From contig CAJNOJ010000213.1 of assembly GCA_905250025.1 (NCBI GenBank), positions 118,111 to 182,110 on the forward strand: a stretch of 64,000 nt of DNA, read 5' to 3'. Both the position numbers and the translations under genes were made by a program. Source of the DNA: Adineta ricciae. Lineage: Eukaryota; Rotifera; Eurotatoria; Adinetida; Adinetidae. The notes beneath the pieces were generated by a model. It made no database searches. It was given only the letters and a program-made list of their open reading frames with translations, and was not told the DNA's origin. How positions within the stretch are numbered: position 1 is the stretch's first letter; every line of letters begins with the position of its first letter. Positions 34,956 to 47,260 of the stretch are shown here, in pieces.

Positions 34956-37900
34956 TTACTTTTGTGTAAGTTTCTTGGCGATTATGATAATTTGTTGTAA
35001 TAATTGCTCTGCATAGTCGATCACTTGTCTGTCGTGCAAAGTGGACGCTTTTTCGAGGCATACCTGTAACATTTTCACGCATGAAAAGGCTTCGTTTTTC
35101 GGAACAATCTTCAAGATACGAGGTGCCTTTGATTTCAACCAGTGGCTAATATGCCCGTTAAACACAGTCGAAACGTTTTCGTCTGCAGAATTCGTTGAAT
35201 AATCGGACAGAAGTTGAGATGCGAATAGCCAGGGGAAACTTAGCATCCGTCCTTCTTCTTCGCTACGATCGTTATACGCGACATAATAACAAGCGCCCGC
35301 TTTCGCTTTCAGCTCGCGTAGTGATCTTGTATTTTCTAAAAATCGTCGTCGGATGTCAGCAAAGACAGCCTTTAATAATTCTTGCGCGGTGTATTGTACG
35401 TCGCTGCGCTCGTTTGCTTCCACATTGCGCGATTCCATGCAGCAAAATAAATCAATTTCGTTCGAGAACCCATACGATCGAATAATCTCGCACATCTCAA
35501 ATCGATATCGCCGATACAGATTCATGGCGAAGTCGATGTATTTTTCATAATCTTTGTGCAGAAATTTCAAATCAAGGTCGATTATGTCATCTTCACCAGG
35601 AAATAATTTTTGGAAAACTTTGGCCAAACGATCGGCACTTCGAAACAGTTTACCAAGTGCTTTTTTCGATTGATATTGCTCGCAGTCTTTCGCTTGCATG
35701 AAATCCGGTCGTGAAGTTCCTGCCACGCTAGCAATATTTTTTATTTCCGTTGCAGTATAAGGATGATGTCCTGATTTTACACTATCTAGTTCATGGCTGA
35801 TACCAGCAGCTAACTTAATAGCTTCATCACTATCAATACCAAACTTGTCCACAAGAACTAAATGCAGGATACTTAATCTTCCAAGATTATCCTGCTCACA
35901 AACATCTCGGATCACTTTCAGACGGTCACCGCGAGTTACCCTACGGCGAGGAGGTTCTGCAGGACAGTGATCATCATACTCATGTGGTTTTGGATTTGGC
36001 GAATTCGGAATGAGTTCTGGATCCCAAATAACAGTAAATTCATCACCATCAAGATCCGATCCGGACATTTCGCTGGCATGCGGTCGTGAACCTAGTTGAG
36101 GAAATACTAGAACATCATAGAGATGATGAAGACATTCAGCATCAACAGCTTCTAGGCGTAAAAGATCGCCTGGATGATGACAAGGATTCTTGGTGATAGC
36201 TACAGGTCCTTGTAGGACCTCTCTAGTCCCATCTTCATGCGTAATTTGGATGAAGACTTTTCCTTGCGGGAGAACAGCGTATTCATCCACTACTCCGAAC
36301 ATGTAACGTGCTTGTGGGATCCGAATGTGTGCTCGGGTTACCAACTGATGCAGATTATTCGATATGGTTGTTCGTAGAAGTCGACCGAAAAAAGGCTCCT
36401 TGAATAAACCTCGGTAAGAAGATATATCTTTCCATGGTAAAACATGAAGAACTTTTTCTTCAAGGACGGACAGTGCGGCTTGGTCGGAGATGAAGGATTC
36501 AAACAGCCATCGAATATTCTGTAATTGGAATGCCAATAAACGTTCAGAAGATATTTTACGATGTGAGAGTAGATTAATTACTTCTCGATTGAGACATAAT
36601 CGTCCTAAGTAAAACAAAAAAATCAGTGGAGTCGAGCATCTTTATGGCCTATGACAAATGAAGAATCTTACGTCGTAATGAACGTTTGCACACCTCGAGC
36701 ACGATGTGATCGCATTGAAATTTCTCCATACTTTTTCTGATTAACAGCTGCTTCTCTTGTCCGTCTAGCTTAGGATCGACAGCAAGAGTACCTTTACAGC
36801 CGCCATAACGAATTTGCAAAACGCTGGAAACGTAACCACCATCGTCTACATCGACACCGAGTTCTTCGTGTATCTAAAGAGAAGAATAGCAAGTTGAAAT
36901 TTATATTTAATTTTCTTACTGTTAAATTCAAATCCGAAGAAATCTGCCCAACACCATCGGTAAAATTATAGTTTCCATCCTTTGTTTTAATGTCGTCAAT
37001 GATCTTCACCATATCGGGTGCAATCTAAAATCTTGCTTATTTTCTTGATATACCAATAATAGCTTTATTCTTACCTCAATTGTTGCTTCTGTACTCGAAA
37101 ATGGTTGAGTACGACGGGCAGTGTTCTTTGCCGGTAGTTTCTCTTTATCGAAATTGCCCATCCATTCTTCTAATTGTTCCCGCGTCTTGCCACCTTCGGC
37201 TTCACAATAGAAGTAGAATTGCTTTTTTCTTATCTGCGATTGTGCATGATGAAGGTAGACGTAGTGACGATTTTCAAAGTGAAAACCATGCTCAAGATAA
37301 AATTGCAAAAATGGAGCAAGTTCTGGGCACAGAAACTCTGAACCATTATCATCCCGAAAATCGACGAATGCCATGCAATTTTTCACGTTGCCGATATATC
37401 GAAACACTCGATTCGATTTCATGAACTTTAACGGTTTCACAATCAGTCGTGTTGGCGTGAAACGAAACCATGGAATACGAACATAGTTCTTCCAAGATTG
37501 GTCCTTTTCGTGGTAAACACTGGACAAATACTGCTTCTCATATTCATGCTCGATGCCAGACAATGCTTTGAAAAGGTCAACGAAATAGCCTTCTGGGCCT
37601 GTAGCAAGACGTTGCAACCGTTCCATGACGTAATAAAACCGTTGTTCATTGCCTTGCCGCACCAACTTAACTAGGCGCTTTTTCATTCGAGAACTGTTAA
37701 CCATTTGCTGATATACACGACAGTCGATGCTAGCAAGCATGTGCCAAGCGTATTGAATAATAAAGCTTTCAGTACGAACCACGAAGTGTGTTTGATATAT
37801 GTAAGTTTGATGAAGGAATTCAATTGATCCCTTATGGAATGGAATTGAATGATGAGCACAGTATTGAAGCATATATCGTAAAAATCTCTCAACAGAAGAA

Positions 37901-38577
37901 TGTTCACAAGCATCTTTTTGGATGGACAGACGCAATGTAGAGAATGATGGGTGAAGCTTTTCATGATTTGTATTTTGTAGGTAAACTCGACGTGCGTAAC
38001 CTGTCGAACAGAAAAAAAGAATTTCAGTGACTCAATCTATTGATAGATGAAAACAAAGGCGCACGTGATACATTTTTATGAGAGAAAAAAGAAAACTTTA
38101 ACTCGTACCTCCAGTTTTTAATAGTATACGTGACTGTTGTTGTATGTATTCTTCCAGATTGTTTTTTAAGAAAACATAAACGGTAACATCAGTTGTTGAC
38201 TTCACATCATAAATGACTCCGCGATGTGTATCAATATGGTCACGTTTCAATAGGAACTCTGCGTAACCCATATTAATAGCAATAAATGAGTTCTTTATCG
38301 CGAAATGCACATGCCATGTTAAGTGCTGATTCATTTCATGGTAGAACTTGTCCTCAGCACACTGGAATTGGAATGATGATGTAAGAGCACCAAATGCTAA
38401 TGTAGCACGATGTCCCGTCAAAAAAATACGATCGTATCTTTCTGTATTTCTGTAAGCCTTCATTTTTTCCAAAGTTTGGGAAAACAGCTGATTTAAAGGT
38501 GGTTGAATGTAATATAGAGCTGTTTTGCCGCAGTACGGCCTCTCAGCAATTTCTAGACCATGGCCGTTCATTTGCAT
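34956..38577 (-). CDS. Eukaryotic RNA-dependent RNA polymerase (RdRP)
   Basis: Cellular RdRPs copy RNA to double strands for small-RNA silencing; bdelloid rotifers are known to have many. Exons 38109-38577, 37075-38000, 36920-37024, 36672-36873 and 34956-36604 join in frame to 1116 aa. Landmarks: WFRFTPTRLIVKP, NYNFTDGVGQISSDL, LQIRYGGCKGTLAVDP with KSMEKFQCDH, the HPGDLLRLEAVD segment, and the catalytic GSDLDGDEFTVIWDP (three Asp, at 36039-36060). The C-terminal helical region is complete to ILQQIIIIAKKLTQK. The N-terminal limit is uncertain: the frame is open upstream of ATG 38577 to an acceptor-like AAAAG at about 38633, so one more 5' exon may exist. The catalytic loop looks intact. Confidence 0.93.
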
Positions 38578-38604
38578 TTTTTTAGTTGAATATTTTTCAG
38601 ACAA

Positions 38605-39163
38605 TCCGGTATGAAATATGGTCTCCGACTTTTAGATGACCGTATCAATTAGGTATTTTCGCGATCTGCGCAGAAATAATACAATTAAGTTAATCTGTGA
38701 ACAAATACTTACTATCAATATTCGCGTAAACACTCGTGTGAACACATATGCTAATAGATTATCGGGTTGCTCACCTCGCTTGTTATATACAACAGAAAAA
38801 CCCAGAGGAAATAAAATTATATGAAATTCTATTGGTCCAGCAAATAGCCATCATACCACACCTGCTTTTTTTATGAACTCGATGAGTAATCCAAATTCTT
38901 TTCCTACCATTCCAGTTCGGTTACTCATCTCCAACTCACCATATACCTTCACAGATGACTGATACACCTTTGTTAACCAATCGAAGTTAAACACGTCTCT
39001 CTTGTCTGAAGTAATCAAGCGAGCGCACTCCGGGCATCCTCATGACTAACATTATAATGCAAGTAGTAAGTACTTTTAACTGATCAAAACTGGCGCATTG
39101 TATAGTATGAAATAAAGCATTTATTTTCTAAGACTATCATCAAATAAACTAAAGGAAAAAGTG
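38605..39163. other. Region upstream of RdRP; possible further N-terminal exons
   Basis: 560 bases. On the minus strand there are donor-like GTAAGT and GTGAGC sequences near 38711 and 38780, which could end small RdRP exons; I could not build a convincing one. Confidence 0.35.
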
Positions 39164-39874
39164 CTAAACAAATTTTTGACATTCGATTGGTTTATCTATT
39201 CCCGTATATCTTGAACAGATGGCTTTTGTAAAGCTTTCTTCATCAGTGCCTTCGTTGCAATTGACCCAGTAACCATCGTGCATACACCAAAACATACCAT
39301 TCAAATGAATCGTACATGATTTTCTTGCTGATGCTAAGCGTGTTCGTTCAAGCGATCGATGAAATAGTTCATTCGACTTTTCCGATGTCACACACGATTC
39401 AACGTCTCTCCAATTGATAACATTTCTCGACGATTCATTCGCGCATTGTGCACCGTTGCGTGGTATCGCATAAAATTCTCTCGTTTGGCATTGAAGATAT
39501 CGAATAAATACTGCTTGGGAATACATATCTTGTACGCATAATTGTTGCCTATTACCCGTGCATTCATCTAGACCATGCATGCATTGAATTTGATTCCATG
39601 GCGATTCATAAGCAATAAATGAGAGAGTGAAATTGACAATCGATGAAAGTTTCAATAGACTTGGAGAAAATAATGTTTCGCATTTCTTGGCATCAGGACA
39701 CTTTGACATAACGAAGAATTCGACATTGACCGGACTGGTCACCCGAACAGGTATAGCGTTGAATTTCCATCTATTAGGAAGAAAATTCGGCGAAGATTGG
39801 TATGATTGATGAACTATCAGTGTACCAAGGATAAACGAGGTCGGCACTAGTAGGAGCAAAACCGCGCCACTCAT
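39164..39874 (-). CDS. GILT-like thiol reductase family protein
   Basis: 236 aa from ATG at 39874, with a signal peptide or anchor (GAVLLLLVPTSFILGTLIV). The GILT fold is shown by EFFVMSKCPDAKKCETLF at the active-site position, the diagnostic CMHGLDECTGNRQQLCV (consensus CQHGxxECxxNxxxxC), and later paired cysteines (SCTIHLNGMFWCMHDGYW). GILT proteins reduce disulfides in lysosomes. The vertebrate CxxC active site is not present; the motif is C-x5-C, like the CPDARDC form known in fungal and other GILT-like proteins. Activity is therefore uncertain. Single exon. Confidence 0.8.
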   Translation of the reverse strand: MSGAVLLLLVPTSFILGTLIVHQSYQSSPNFLPNRWKFNAIPVRVTSPVNVEFFVMSKCPDAKKCETLFSPSLLKLSSIVNFTLSFIAYESPWNQIQCMHGLDECTGNRQQLCVQDMYSQAVFIRYLQCQTREFYAIPRNGAQCANESSRNVINWRDVESCVTSEKSNELFHRSLERTRLASARKSCTIHLNGMFWCMHDGYWVNCNEGTDEESFTKAICSRYTGIDKPIECQKFV

Positions 39875-41205
39875 TCTCGATAACGAAACCACTGCCGATA
39901 GCCACAAATTAACAAAAATCGAGAGGTTTTTCTACCTTACTGATAAGAAACGTATCGATACTCAATTTACATCGTTGCGTCTTCTTCTTTGATCTGGGTA
40001 CAAAAGAAGAGAGAATGATCGAATATACAATATATTGCAATACAAATTGCATCGCTATTCGTACAATTCATATATTTACTCACGTTTATTCGACTGAATA
40101 TTGGCAAATATTTGTATGGATTAAATGCAATTTTTATCCAGTAATCAGATAGTCACATACTAAATATGTACCTTAATAGACAGTTGATTGCTTTAGCAAA
40201 GTGTACGTTTTACCAATCAACATGACAGTTATGTCTAACAAAATAGATCAAAACTTCCGTATTTGCAATGACCTTGTGATTTATCGCAACCTGGAAAAGA
40301 GATTCTGACGATGAAAACATGTACTCCATATTTTTTATCCTCAATAGTCGCTAAACATCTAGTCGGAAGTTTCACACTTGACACTAACGGTGCTAATTTG
40401 CCATTCGGCTTTCTCTCTACATTTAACACGATTATACAACAAAGGAAAGAAAACAATCTCTTCTGAAGTAATCAAACTAACACGAGACGCAATATCTTAA
40501 TGTAGACACAATGAATCGTGCTTGTTCACTTAACTCAAAACATCTTTGATCGAGTCGCAACGCATGAAAACAACACGAGACTAGTCGAAGTAAGTCGTTC
40601 GCTCTCATTCTCAATAACTCGACCATGTCACTTGCAGTCTTCAGAATAATATGGTGTTTATTGTTTTGTTTAATGAACTTTTGACTATCTATCTCGTCGA
40701 TGAAAGGTAAACAATGCCTAATCGGACACTTTTAAAGATTTTCTAGAGCAAAAGAGGTCAGACTGAATTATCCGTGTGTACGTAATCTGAAACAAATAGT
40801 TGAAATTACTATTACTCGTGCTAACTCAATCACGCATTGATATATTACAGAAGTAATTCTAATCATAGACGAAGTATAAGTTGTCTTTGATTTACCGGAG
40901 ATATTGATCTTTATTCAGTCATTGAATCAATTGAACTAATTGTATCGAGTCCGTTCGTACATACTTGAAAAGAGAAAAAGATATATATGTGTATTATCGA
41001 CATTTATATTAAGTGAAGTGTCGTATCAAAGAAAAGAAACGACGTGTGACGTGATCATTGACAATCAGAGTTAATCGTTCGATATAAATCAGATCTCATC
41101 CATGACTAGACAAGTCAACTGACTCTTTTCATCGCTGGATTCAATACGAACTCGATTTCTTTTGATTTAGTTCAAAAACTTCCTCCAATCTGGGCATCGC
41201 ATCGA
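39875..41205. other. 1.3 kb intergenic region with one weak Cys-rich open frame
   Basis: AT-rich. On the minus strand around 40235-40456 there is a 73-codon frame without ATG. It ends GCDKSQGHCKYGSFDLFC right after an acceptor-like TCTTTTCCAG. It could be the last exon of a small secreted protein, but no upstream exon could be established. The rest shows nothing. Confidence 0.35.
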
Positions 41206-42395
41206 ATGACTATTCTATCTTCTATCCTTCTTCTCTTAATTCCTATTTCCAATGCACTTTATCCCGTTGGTATTATCAACCATCAAACGCAATGGCACAT
41301 TCATTGTGAAAACAATTATACTCAAATTGTTCAACCGCCGTTGAACAATCAAATCCTTGTACCATACAAATGTCCAGTATCATCTTTAATGATCGAAATT
41401 CTGCCGATTGAGCTCGACTTAACGTTTCTTTGTCGTTCGCAATCACGTCTCATCTGGATTATCATCGATTTATATCAATATCAAACTTGGCCAATGTCGA
41501 TTAATTCCAACCAAGTGAATATTTCTCTCGTCATCAATCACGAATTTCGAATAAAAGACTATAAGAGCGAAATCAATCAGTACGATAATCGATTTGTTCT
41601 AATCAACGCATTTTATATTCCATTCGAATCACTGAATAAACTTCTGGATCGATCGATCGAAGTTTTCATTGAAATTAACCAATGCCGATTTTTCATTCGC
41701 GATAATTTCACATGGAATGATGTGCTGCAAAGCAATTGTAACTCATTTGAAACCAGGAGTCTTTTAGCTCAAGCGGGTCAATGCAATTTCTTTCCAAAGT
41801 TCGTCGTTTCTCTTTCGATTGTTCAACAAACGGAAACGATTGATTGCATTTTAGATTAGTATCTTCTACGAACGACGATAATACGACTGAAATTCCTGAT
41901 TTTCATGTTGTATTATCGATTGATCAAGAGAAGTCAATTGAAACAACCACTACACTGTCCCAGTATCAACTATTATTCGATGAACATTATCAGAAAATCC
42001 TAATCGCCATCCGGAAAGCAACTCACCTTCTCACATATGTTTTTATTTTTACTACGATTATTCTCATACTGTTAACGATATTTTCTATCTACATACTTTG
42101 CTATCATTTTTGTCACCGAGTCGTGCATAGATCATCATTATTGATTTAAAGCAATGTTCAATAAAATCGAATTTTTCTTAAAGTAGCAAACCGTTCAGAC
42201 GTATCTTCGGTAGATGACAGCAGTGTCGATATCAATGAGTTGGCTATTCGCTCGTTTCCGGAACAAAGCCAATTCATTTCCGAGAAGAATTCCTCGCATC
42301 ATCAGTTGACCAGTGGTCAATATGTTGTACCTTATGAATCTCTTCGTTTTTTTTCTCATTTCCTCGACGAGTTCACTTATCTGTCCAGTTTATAA
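41206..42395 (+). CDS. Type I membrane protein, unknown
   Basis: MTILSSILLLLIPISNA is a signal peptide. Exon 1 (41206-41798) encodes an extracellular part with several cysteines and N-glycosylation sites (NYT, NIS, NFT). A 56-base intron leads to exon 2 at 41855, which contains the membrane segment LTYVFIFTTIILILLTIFSI. Without further splicing the protein stops at 42149 (HRSSLLI). If the intron 42112-42186 is removed, the reading continues into an acidic Ser-rich cytoplasmic tail (NRSDVSSVDDSSVDINELAI, GQYVVPYESL) and stops at 42395. It would then overlap the first 74 bases of the receptor gene in another frame. No homologue recognised. Confidence 0.55.
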
Positions 42396-43955
42396 TGTTT
42401 TCAACAATGAAACTAGTGCACTTATTTCCTGTGATACAAATCTTTCCTCGTGTACATACCTTACAACACAATCAACTGCGCGTCGCTGTTTGGGTATCTA
42501 TACTTTTGATAGGAACTTTCAAGCTCACGAGCAGCAAATACGTATTCGTCAGTTAGCGACGATTGATGATTTCGAAGCAAAGTATTCGAATACAACCGAC
42601 TGTATCCTTGATCTGGACAGGACTGGTAACAACCTGTTCTGTCAATGCAATTCTGATAACTGTACTTTGAAGTGGAGAAGAGCCGAGAATTTGTATACAA
42701 GAATGTCCTACCATGGAAATGTACTCAAACACGACGAAGATAACAACTGGTTTCTTCCACTGATAGCTATTGTCTTAGTTATCATCGTAATTAGTATTAT
42801 TGTATTGATTGTAATGATGAAATACCATGGATTTCCTAAATTTGATGAAAAAGATAATCAATCTTTCTCGGCAAATCTTTCGACAGCTTCAACAGATATC
42901 TCCCATGCCGAGATTGATGAATTTCTCTCGTCAAATCCAACGTATCAATCGATTATCAGCCATGGAAAAACCAGTATTATATATCGTGCCTGGACAACAG
43001 ACAAAGACAGTTTTCAATACGAGAAAAAACCAGTTGCTGTCAAAGTCTATCACGGTCAGAACTATAGACATATGTTCGAAAGTGAAGTACAAATCTTAAG
43101 AATGATTCGCCACTCAACGATTGTGAAGTATGTACACATATACACTCTTGTCTTACTATTTCTTTTGCTATTAGTTTCATCAGTCATGGATGGCATGATC
43201 TATCTCCGTATATCCTCCTTGAATATCACGAAATGGGTTCTCTTGAGAATTATCTTCGCTCACATAAGCTACCCTGGTCAACATGTTATTCATTTCTTGT
43301 TTCCATTGTTGATGCAATTGATTATCTTCATTATGAAGATCTTTCGCCGAATATTTATCTACCAGCAAATCGTATTCGCAAGCCAGTTATTGTCCATCGT
43401 GATATCAAAAGTTCAAACATTGTGGTTAAATGCAAACCAGAACTGAGTTTATGTTTAATCGATTTTGGTTTGGCAAAAATGCTTCCACCAATTTTGACGG
43501 CAAGAGATTTCATTCAAATTGGTACGTATCGATACATGGCACCGGAATTACTGGAACTTGCCATCACACATACCAGTGATGCTCTGTGCAAGGTGGATAT
43601 GTATGCACTTGCACTCGTGCTTTGGGAAATTGTTACTCAATGTGAAGACTATTCGGCAAGTGTCAACTATCAACTTCCCTATTCGGAATACCTTAGCTTA
43701 AATGAAACAAATCAAAACAGAATCATCGAAATACTGCATCGAGTGGTTGTCAATGAAAAAAAACGACCAGTGATCCACTATACATCTAATATGAATTCGG
43801 TATGTTGTGTAATGTGTGTCTTATCACCAACCGGTAATCTTATTCCTTTTTAGAAAATATCTCAAGTATTGACCCTGATCGAAGATTGTTGGAAACACGA
43901 ACCGGAATCCCGTCTGAACGTTCGACCTGCACTGTATCGTCTTCGTCGTCTTTGA
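42322..43955 (+). CDS. Activin/TGF-beta type II receptor-like Ser/Thr kinase
   Basis: Exons 42322-43127, 43175-43799 and 43854-43955 give 510 aa. The signal peptide MLYLMNLFVFFLISSTSS leads into a Cys-rich ectodomain of three-finger style with SCTYLTTQSTARRC and the closing CQCNSDNC. The membrane segment is WFLPLIAIVLVIIVISIIVL. The kinase has the lysine motif PVAVKVYHG, the catalytic loop VIVHRDIKSSNIVVK, the DFG motif LIDFGLAKM and IGTYRYMAPELLELA. KVDMYALALVLWEIVTQC and KKRPV are typical of ACVR2/TGFBR2. No GS box precedes the kinase, which fits type II. The C-terminus ends soon after DCWKHEPESRLNVRPALYRL. Confidence 0.9.
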
Positions 43956-44082
43956 TTCATTTCCATATGGATGTTTCTTTTTTGTTTCTTTCTGCTATAT
44001 TCCTAGGTTTGGAGAAAATTTTAAAAAAGTACAAAAAAGAAAACGAAACACACATGTAATTACATGCATTTCGAATATCTTT

Positions 44083-45006
44083 CTACACAATGATTAGACC
44101 ATCACCAGGAGCACACGGAGAAAATTTCGATCCATTGCCCTGCTGATACCACACATGATAGGTGATAAACCAGAAGAATACAGCAAAACAAGCAGCTATT
44201 AACTTATGTAAAATATTGTATAAGTAGAAAACAGTTGATAAAAGCATGAATTCCCAGAGAATAGTTAGAATAGCCAATAGCAAATAGAGAATAGTAATCG
44301 GGATCGAAAATAATCGAATGCGACTCTGATTAATCGGATTACTATTCATATTCTTATTAGCGTCTTCAATTTTTTTCCAATTCTCATTGTATAATTTCAC
44401 TTCTTCATTAATGACGAGAAGTGCATAGAGAAGAAAGTACGTACGTCCATCTTGCCATTGATATCGACTTGTACGACAAAAATGGCTCGTAATGCCACGA
44501 GTATTGATTGGCTTACACATACCCGTTAGAGTTTCGATATGAATGAATAATGACGTGATGATGTACCAAATCGTCGTCGCAATGAATAAGCGGAGTAAAT
44601 GACGACTGATTAAACCGTAATGACCGCGCGTATAGATTAAACTCGTTAAGTAAACGAATGGAACTAATAAAATGATTGACCATATCCAGCCGATTCTCGA
44701 AATATGTTGATTGAAAATGTTGGTTTTGAAGGATAGAGATGCATTTGATACAACGTGAAAGTCTTTTAAAAAGGGCCCGAGAAGAATCAGAAAAAAATAG
44801 ACAAAAATTTTCAATGCTGGCGGAGCGAATATGATCCGACGGCAAAAGGATAAGGTTACATGCTGAAAAATACGACCGATATCGGACGACAATGATGAGG
44901 GAAGATCTAATGTTGTTCGCGAAACTTTTCGAGCTCGAGGTTGCTGACTTTTCGTTTGAGATGGACGTCGTATTACAGTTGGCTTACTTGGTCGAACCCC
45001 GAACAT
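44083..45006 (-). CDS. FITM: FIT family (fat storage-inducing transmembrane) protein lacking catalytic His
   Basis: FIT proteins of the ER hydrolyse acyl-CoA and are needed for lipid-droplet budding. 307 aa from ATG at 45006, with six or so membrane segments. Family blocks: FLILLGPFLKDFH, NIFNQHISRIGWIWS, RHLLRLFIATTIWYIITSLF with HIETLTGMC, YFLLYALLVINEEVKLY, and LWEFMLLSTVFYLYNILHKL. Compared ungapped with human FITM2, the catalytic SGHSFLL becomes DGRTYFLL and the second catalytic His in YFHNLSQK becomes LYNILHK. Both histidines are therefore replaced, which suggests an inactive or altered enzyme. The N-terminal 45 residues are basic and Ser/Thr-rich. Single exon. Confidence 0.85.
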   Translation of the reverse strand: MFGVRPSKPTVIRRPSQTKSQQPRARKVSRTTLDLPSSLSSDIGRIFQHVTLSFCRRIIFAPPALKIFVYFFLILLGPFLKDFHVVSNASLSFKTNIFNQHISRIGWIWSIILLVPFVYLTSLIYTRGHYGLISRHLLRLFIATTIWYIITSLFIHIETLTGMCKPINTRGITSHFCRTSRYQWQDGRTYFLLYALLVINEEVKLYNENWKKIEDANKNMNSNPINQSRIRLFSIPITILYLLLAILTILWEFMLLSTVFYLYNILHKLIAACFAVFFWFITYHVWYQQGNGSKFSPCAPGDGLIIV

Positions 45007-45406
45007 GATGAGAAACGAACAAAAATTCGACAACACTTGTTGTCGAACACAATTCGGTAAGATACTTGTTTATGTGTAATGAGAAGAGAAAAACTAATAA
45101 TTATGTTGTTTTTCTAACATTGTCGAGGTTGTGGATAGAATTACTTGCTCTTGTGTAACAACTCGTTGGCCTTTCGATTGTTTCTCGAAGATCAATACGA
45201 CGTGCTTGAGATTTGACTAAAGAATATCTTAATTAGCCATCAAGGCCTTCTCAGTCCTCGAGATCTATGCGAATAAAATCCATGGAATCGTTTCTCTATC
45301 AATCACAAATAAACGATATTCGTCCATAGTTTACCTCTTGGATTATCTCTTTTCCTTCTTATGTGGATAACCAGTTATCGTCATATTCGTTTTCTTTCTC
45401 ACAATC
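45007..45406. other. Bidirectional intergenic region
   Basis: 400 bases between the divergent FIT and DCP1 genes. It probably carries both promoters. No motif stands out. Confidence 0.45.
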
Positions 45407-47039
45407 ATGTCAACAATACTTTCATCATCATCATCATCGACAATTTCCAATCGCTTAACAATTATCGCGAATGACAATGCCGATGAAGAAGATCAATTAA
45501 ATCGAATTAATCTTCAAGCACTACAAAATCGTGATCCGTACATTACAAAGATCATCGATCAAGCGCAACGCGTCTGTGTTTATAAATTTCTTGCCGATAA
45601 ACGCGAATGGGTAAATAAATGCAAAAACCATGTCGTTACCTTTCCACAACGTGTACTTTTAGGAACGAAAAGATCTCGAAGGCACATTATTTGTCTACGA
45701 AAGGTAAAATCTTGCAAAATAAAACATCGTGTGCCGGATTTTTTTCTTCGTATAGGACGTGTGAACCCTACCATGGCTTTGTTATACTAAGTACTGTGTC
45801 ACGAGAAACGTTCGTACAAGTGATCAAAGCATCCATGGAATTCAAACATTCGCCTAATTATGAAGCATTTCTTCAGTATAAAGTTGATGTTGGAGGTACT
45901 TGGATTTGTTTCGATGAACTCTGATGAGTGTGTTCTCGATTTAGATATCTATGGCATTTGGTTTATTTCGAAAACCGATTGTCCGCGGGTGACCGAATGT
46001 TTGAAACGGTTGACAATTAAAGCTAAAGAAATGGAACAATCGAACGATAATTCATCTTTGTCGATCAGTTCCGGCTCATCAGATATATTTTCTCTTCTAA
46101 ACAATGCCAAAGAAAAATTTCAAGAAACAGTCAGTTTAATTATCGTTACGGACTCGATCTGTTGAACATCTCTTTGTTCATTCGTAGAAACGTAAACAAG
46201 ATTCAGTCGTTATCGATCCGGCAACATCGATGCCAGCTGCACTATTACGTCTATTTTCAACACAGGACACAGTAACACCGGGAACGAATAATGACGAACG
46301 CGAACAAGAACTGAAGAAAACGTTGGGAATCGTAGGAAAGCCAGCATTGAGTGTAACCGAACTGGAAAAGAAACTATTTCATCCACCTTCATCAACCATA
46401 GAAACAACGAAATCAATAGTAAATACCCATTCTCTGGACAATCTTGTCAAACCTGTACCAATTCTAAATAAAGTAATAAAGAAAAGATGACTGAGTCTAC
46501 TATCAATCTATCTTCTTTTAGGCCGCCATGCCAGTCCAACCTCATCTGACATCACCGACTACGACTGATTGGACACTGTCAAATCAAAGGCTCAACAACG
46601 GAGTAAGTAATCTAAATCAAAAATAAAATTCTCCACTAAGTATAATTGTTAGTTCGATGCTCATTCCAATACTCATGGTCGTCTAATGACACCATCAGAA
46701 TTTCAAACTATTCACCCGATTCAATCACCAGGTACGATGATTTTCACCACAATTCACATCTCTACCCTTTCGTTTTCTCTAGTTCTCATTGCTCCTAGCC
46801 AAATCGCATCCAGTCCATCATCGTATTGCCATTGTCAAAATTCATCGAATTCATCAACAGATCGTTTTTCAAAAGATGCACTTCGAAAACTTCTAGTCGA
46901 TATGCTTCAAGTAAACATCACTTGTATTGCTCCCCTGTTGCAGTCTATTCTGTTGATTTAGAATGACGAAGAATTCTTGACTGGACTACACAATGCATAT
47001 GTAGAAAAACAAAATAGTCTCCATCGAATTTTCTCCTGA
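45407..47039 (+). CDS. DCP1: mRNA-decapping protein DCP1
   Basis: DCP1 activates the decapping enzyme DCP2 in cytoplasmic P-bodies. About nine exons join from ATG at 45407 to a stop at 47037-47039. The EVH1 domain starts INLQALQNRDPYITKIIDQA and continues VYKFLADKREW|ERKDLEGTLFV, RTCEPYHGFVILSTVSRE and LDLDIYGIWFISKTDCPRV, which match DCP1. A Ser/Thr-rich middle contains LMTPSEFQTIHPI. The C-terminal trimerization helices are KDALRKLLVDMLQ followed by NDEEFLTGLHNAYVE. One intron in the EVH1 region (start near 45886) begins GTTGAT, a weak donor. If the intron at about 46471 is retained, the protein ends early at 46490. Confidence 0.9.
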
Positions 47040-47260
47040 AATCTTTTTCATTTCTTTCGAACTAATATTTCTTTAGTCGTTACCTTCACTATGTTTCTAT
47101 GTGTGTTGAATATTCTATATCGATATCTTTTAGTCAAGTGAAACAAATGACAACCATTCCATGTTTTCATCATTCAGAAAGCTCTCTCTCTCTCTTTCTT
47201 GTTCTTTGTTGTTGTTAAATAAAAAAAGAATCTATGATGCACAAAAACGAAGCAAAGTAA

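Noticed and set aside
42461-42700. Antisense open frame over the receptor ectodomain
   Set aside because: Shadow of the receptor exon with no independent support.
44513-44845. 110-codon frame inside the FIT gene
   Set aside because: It is on the same strand in a shifted frame of a clear FIT coding region.
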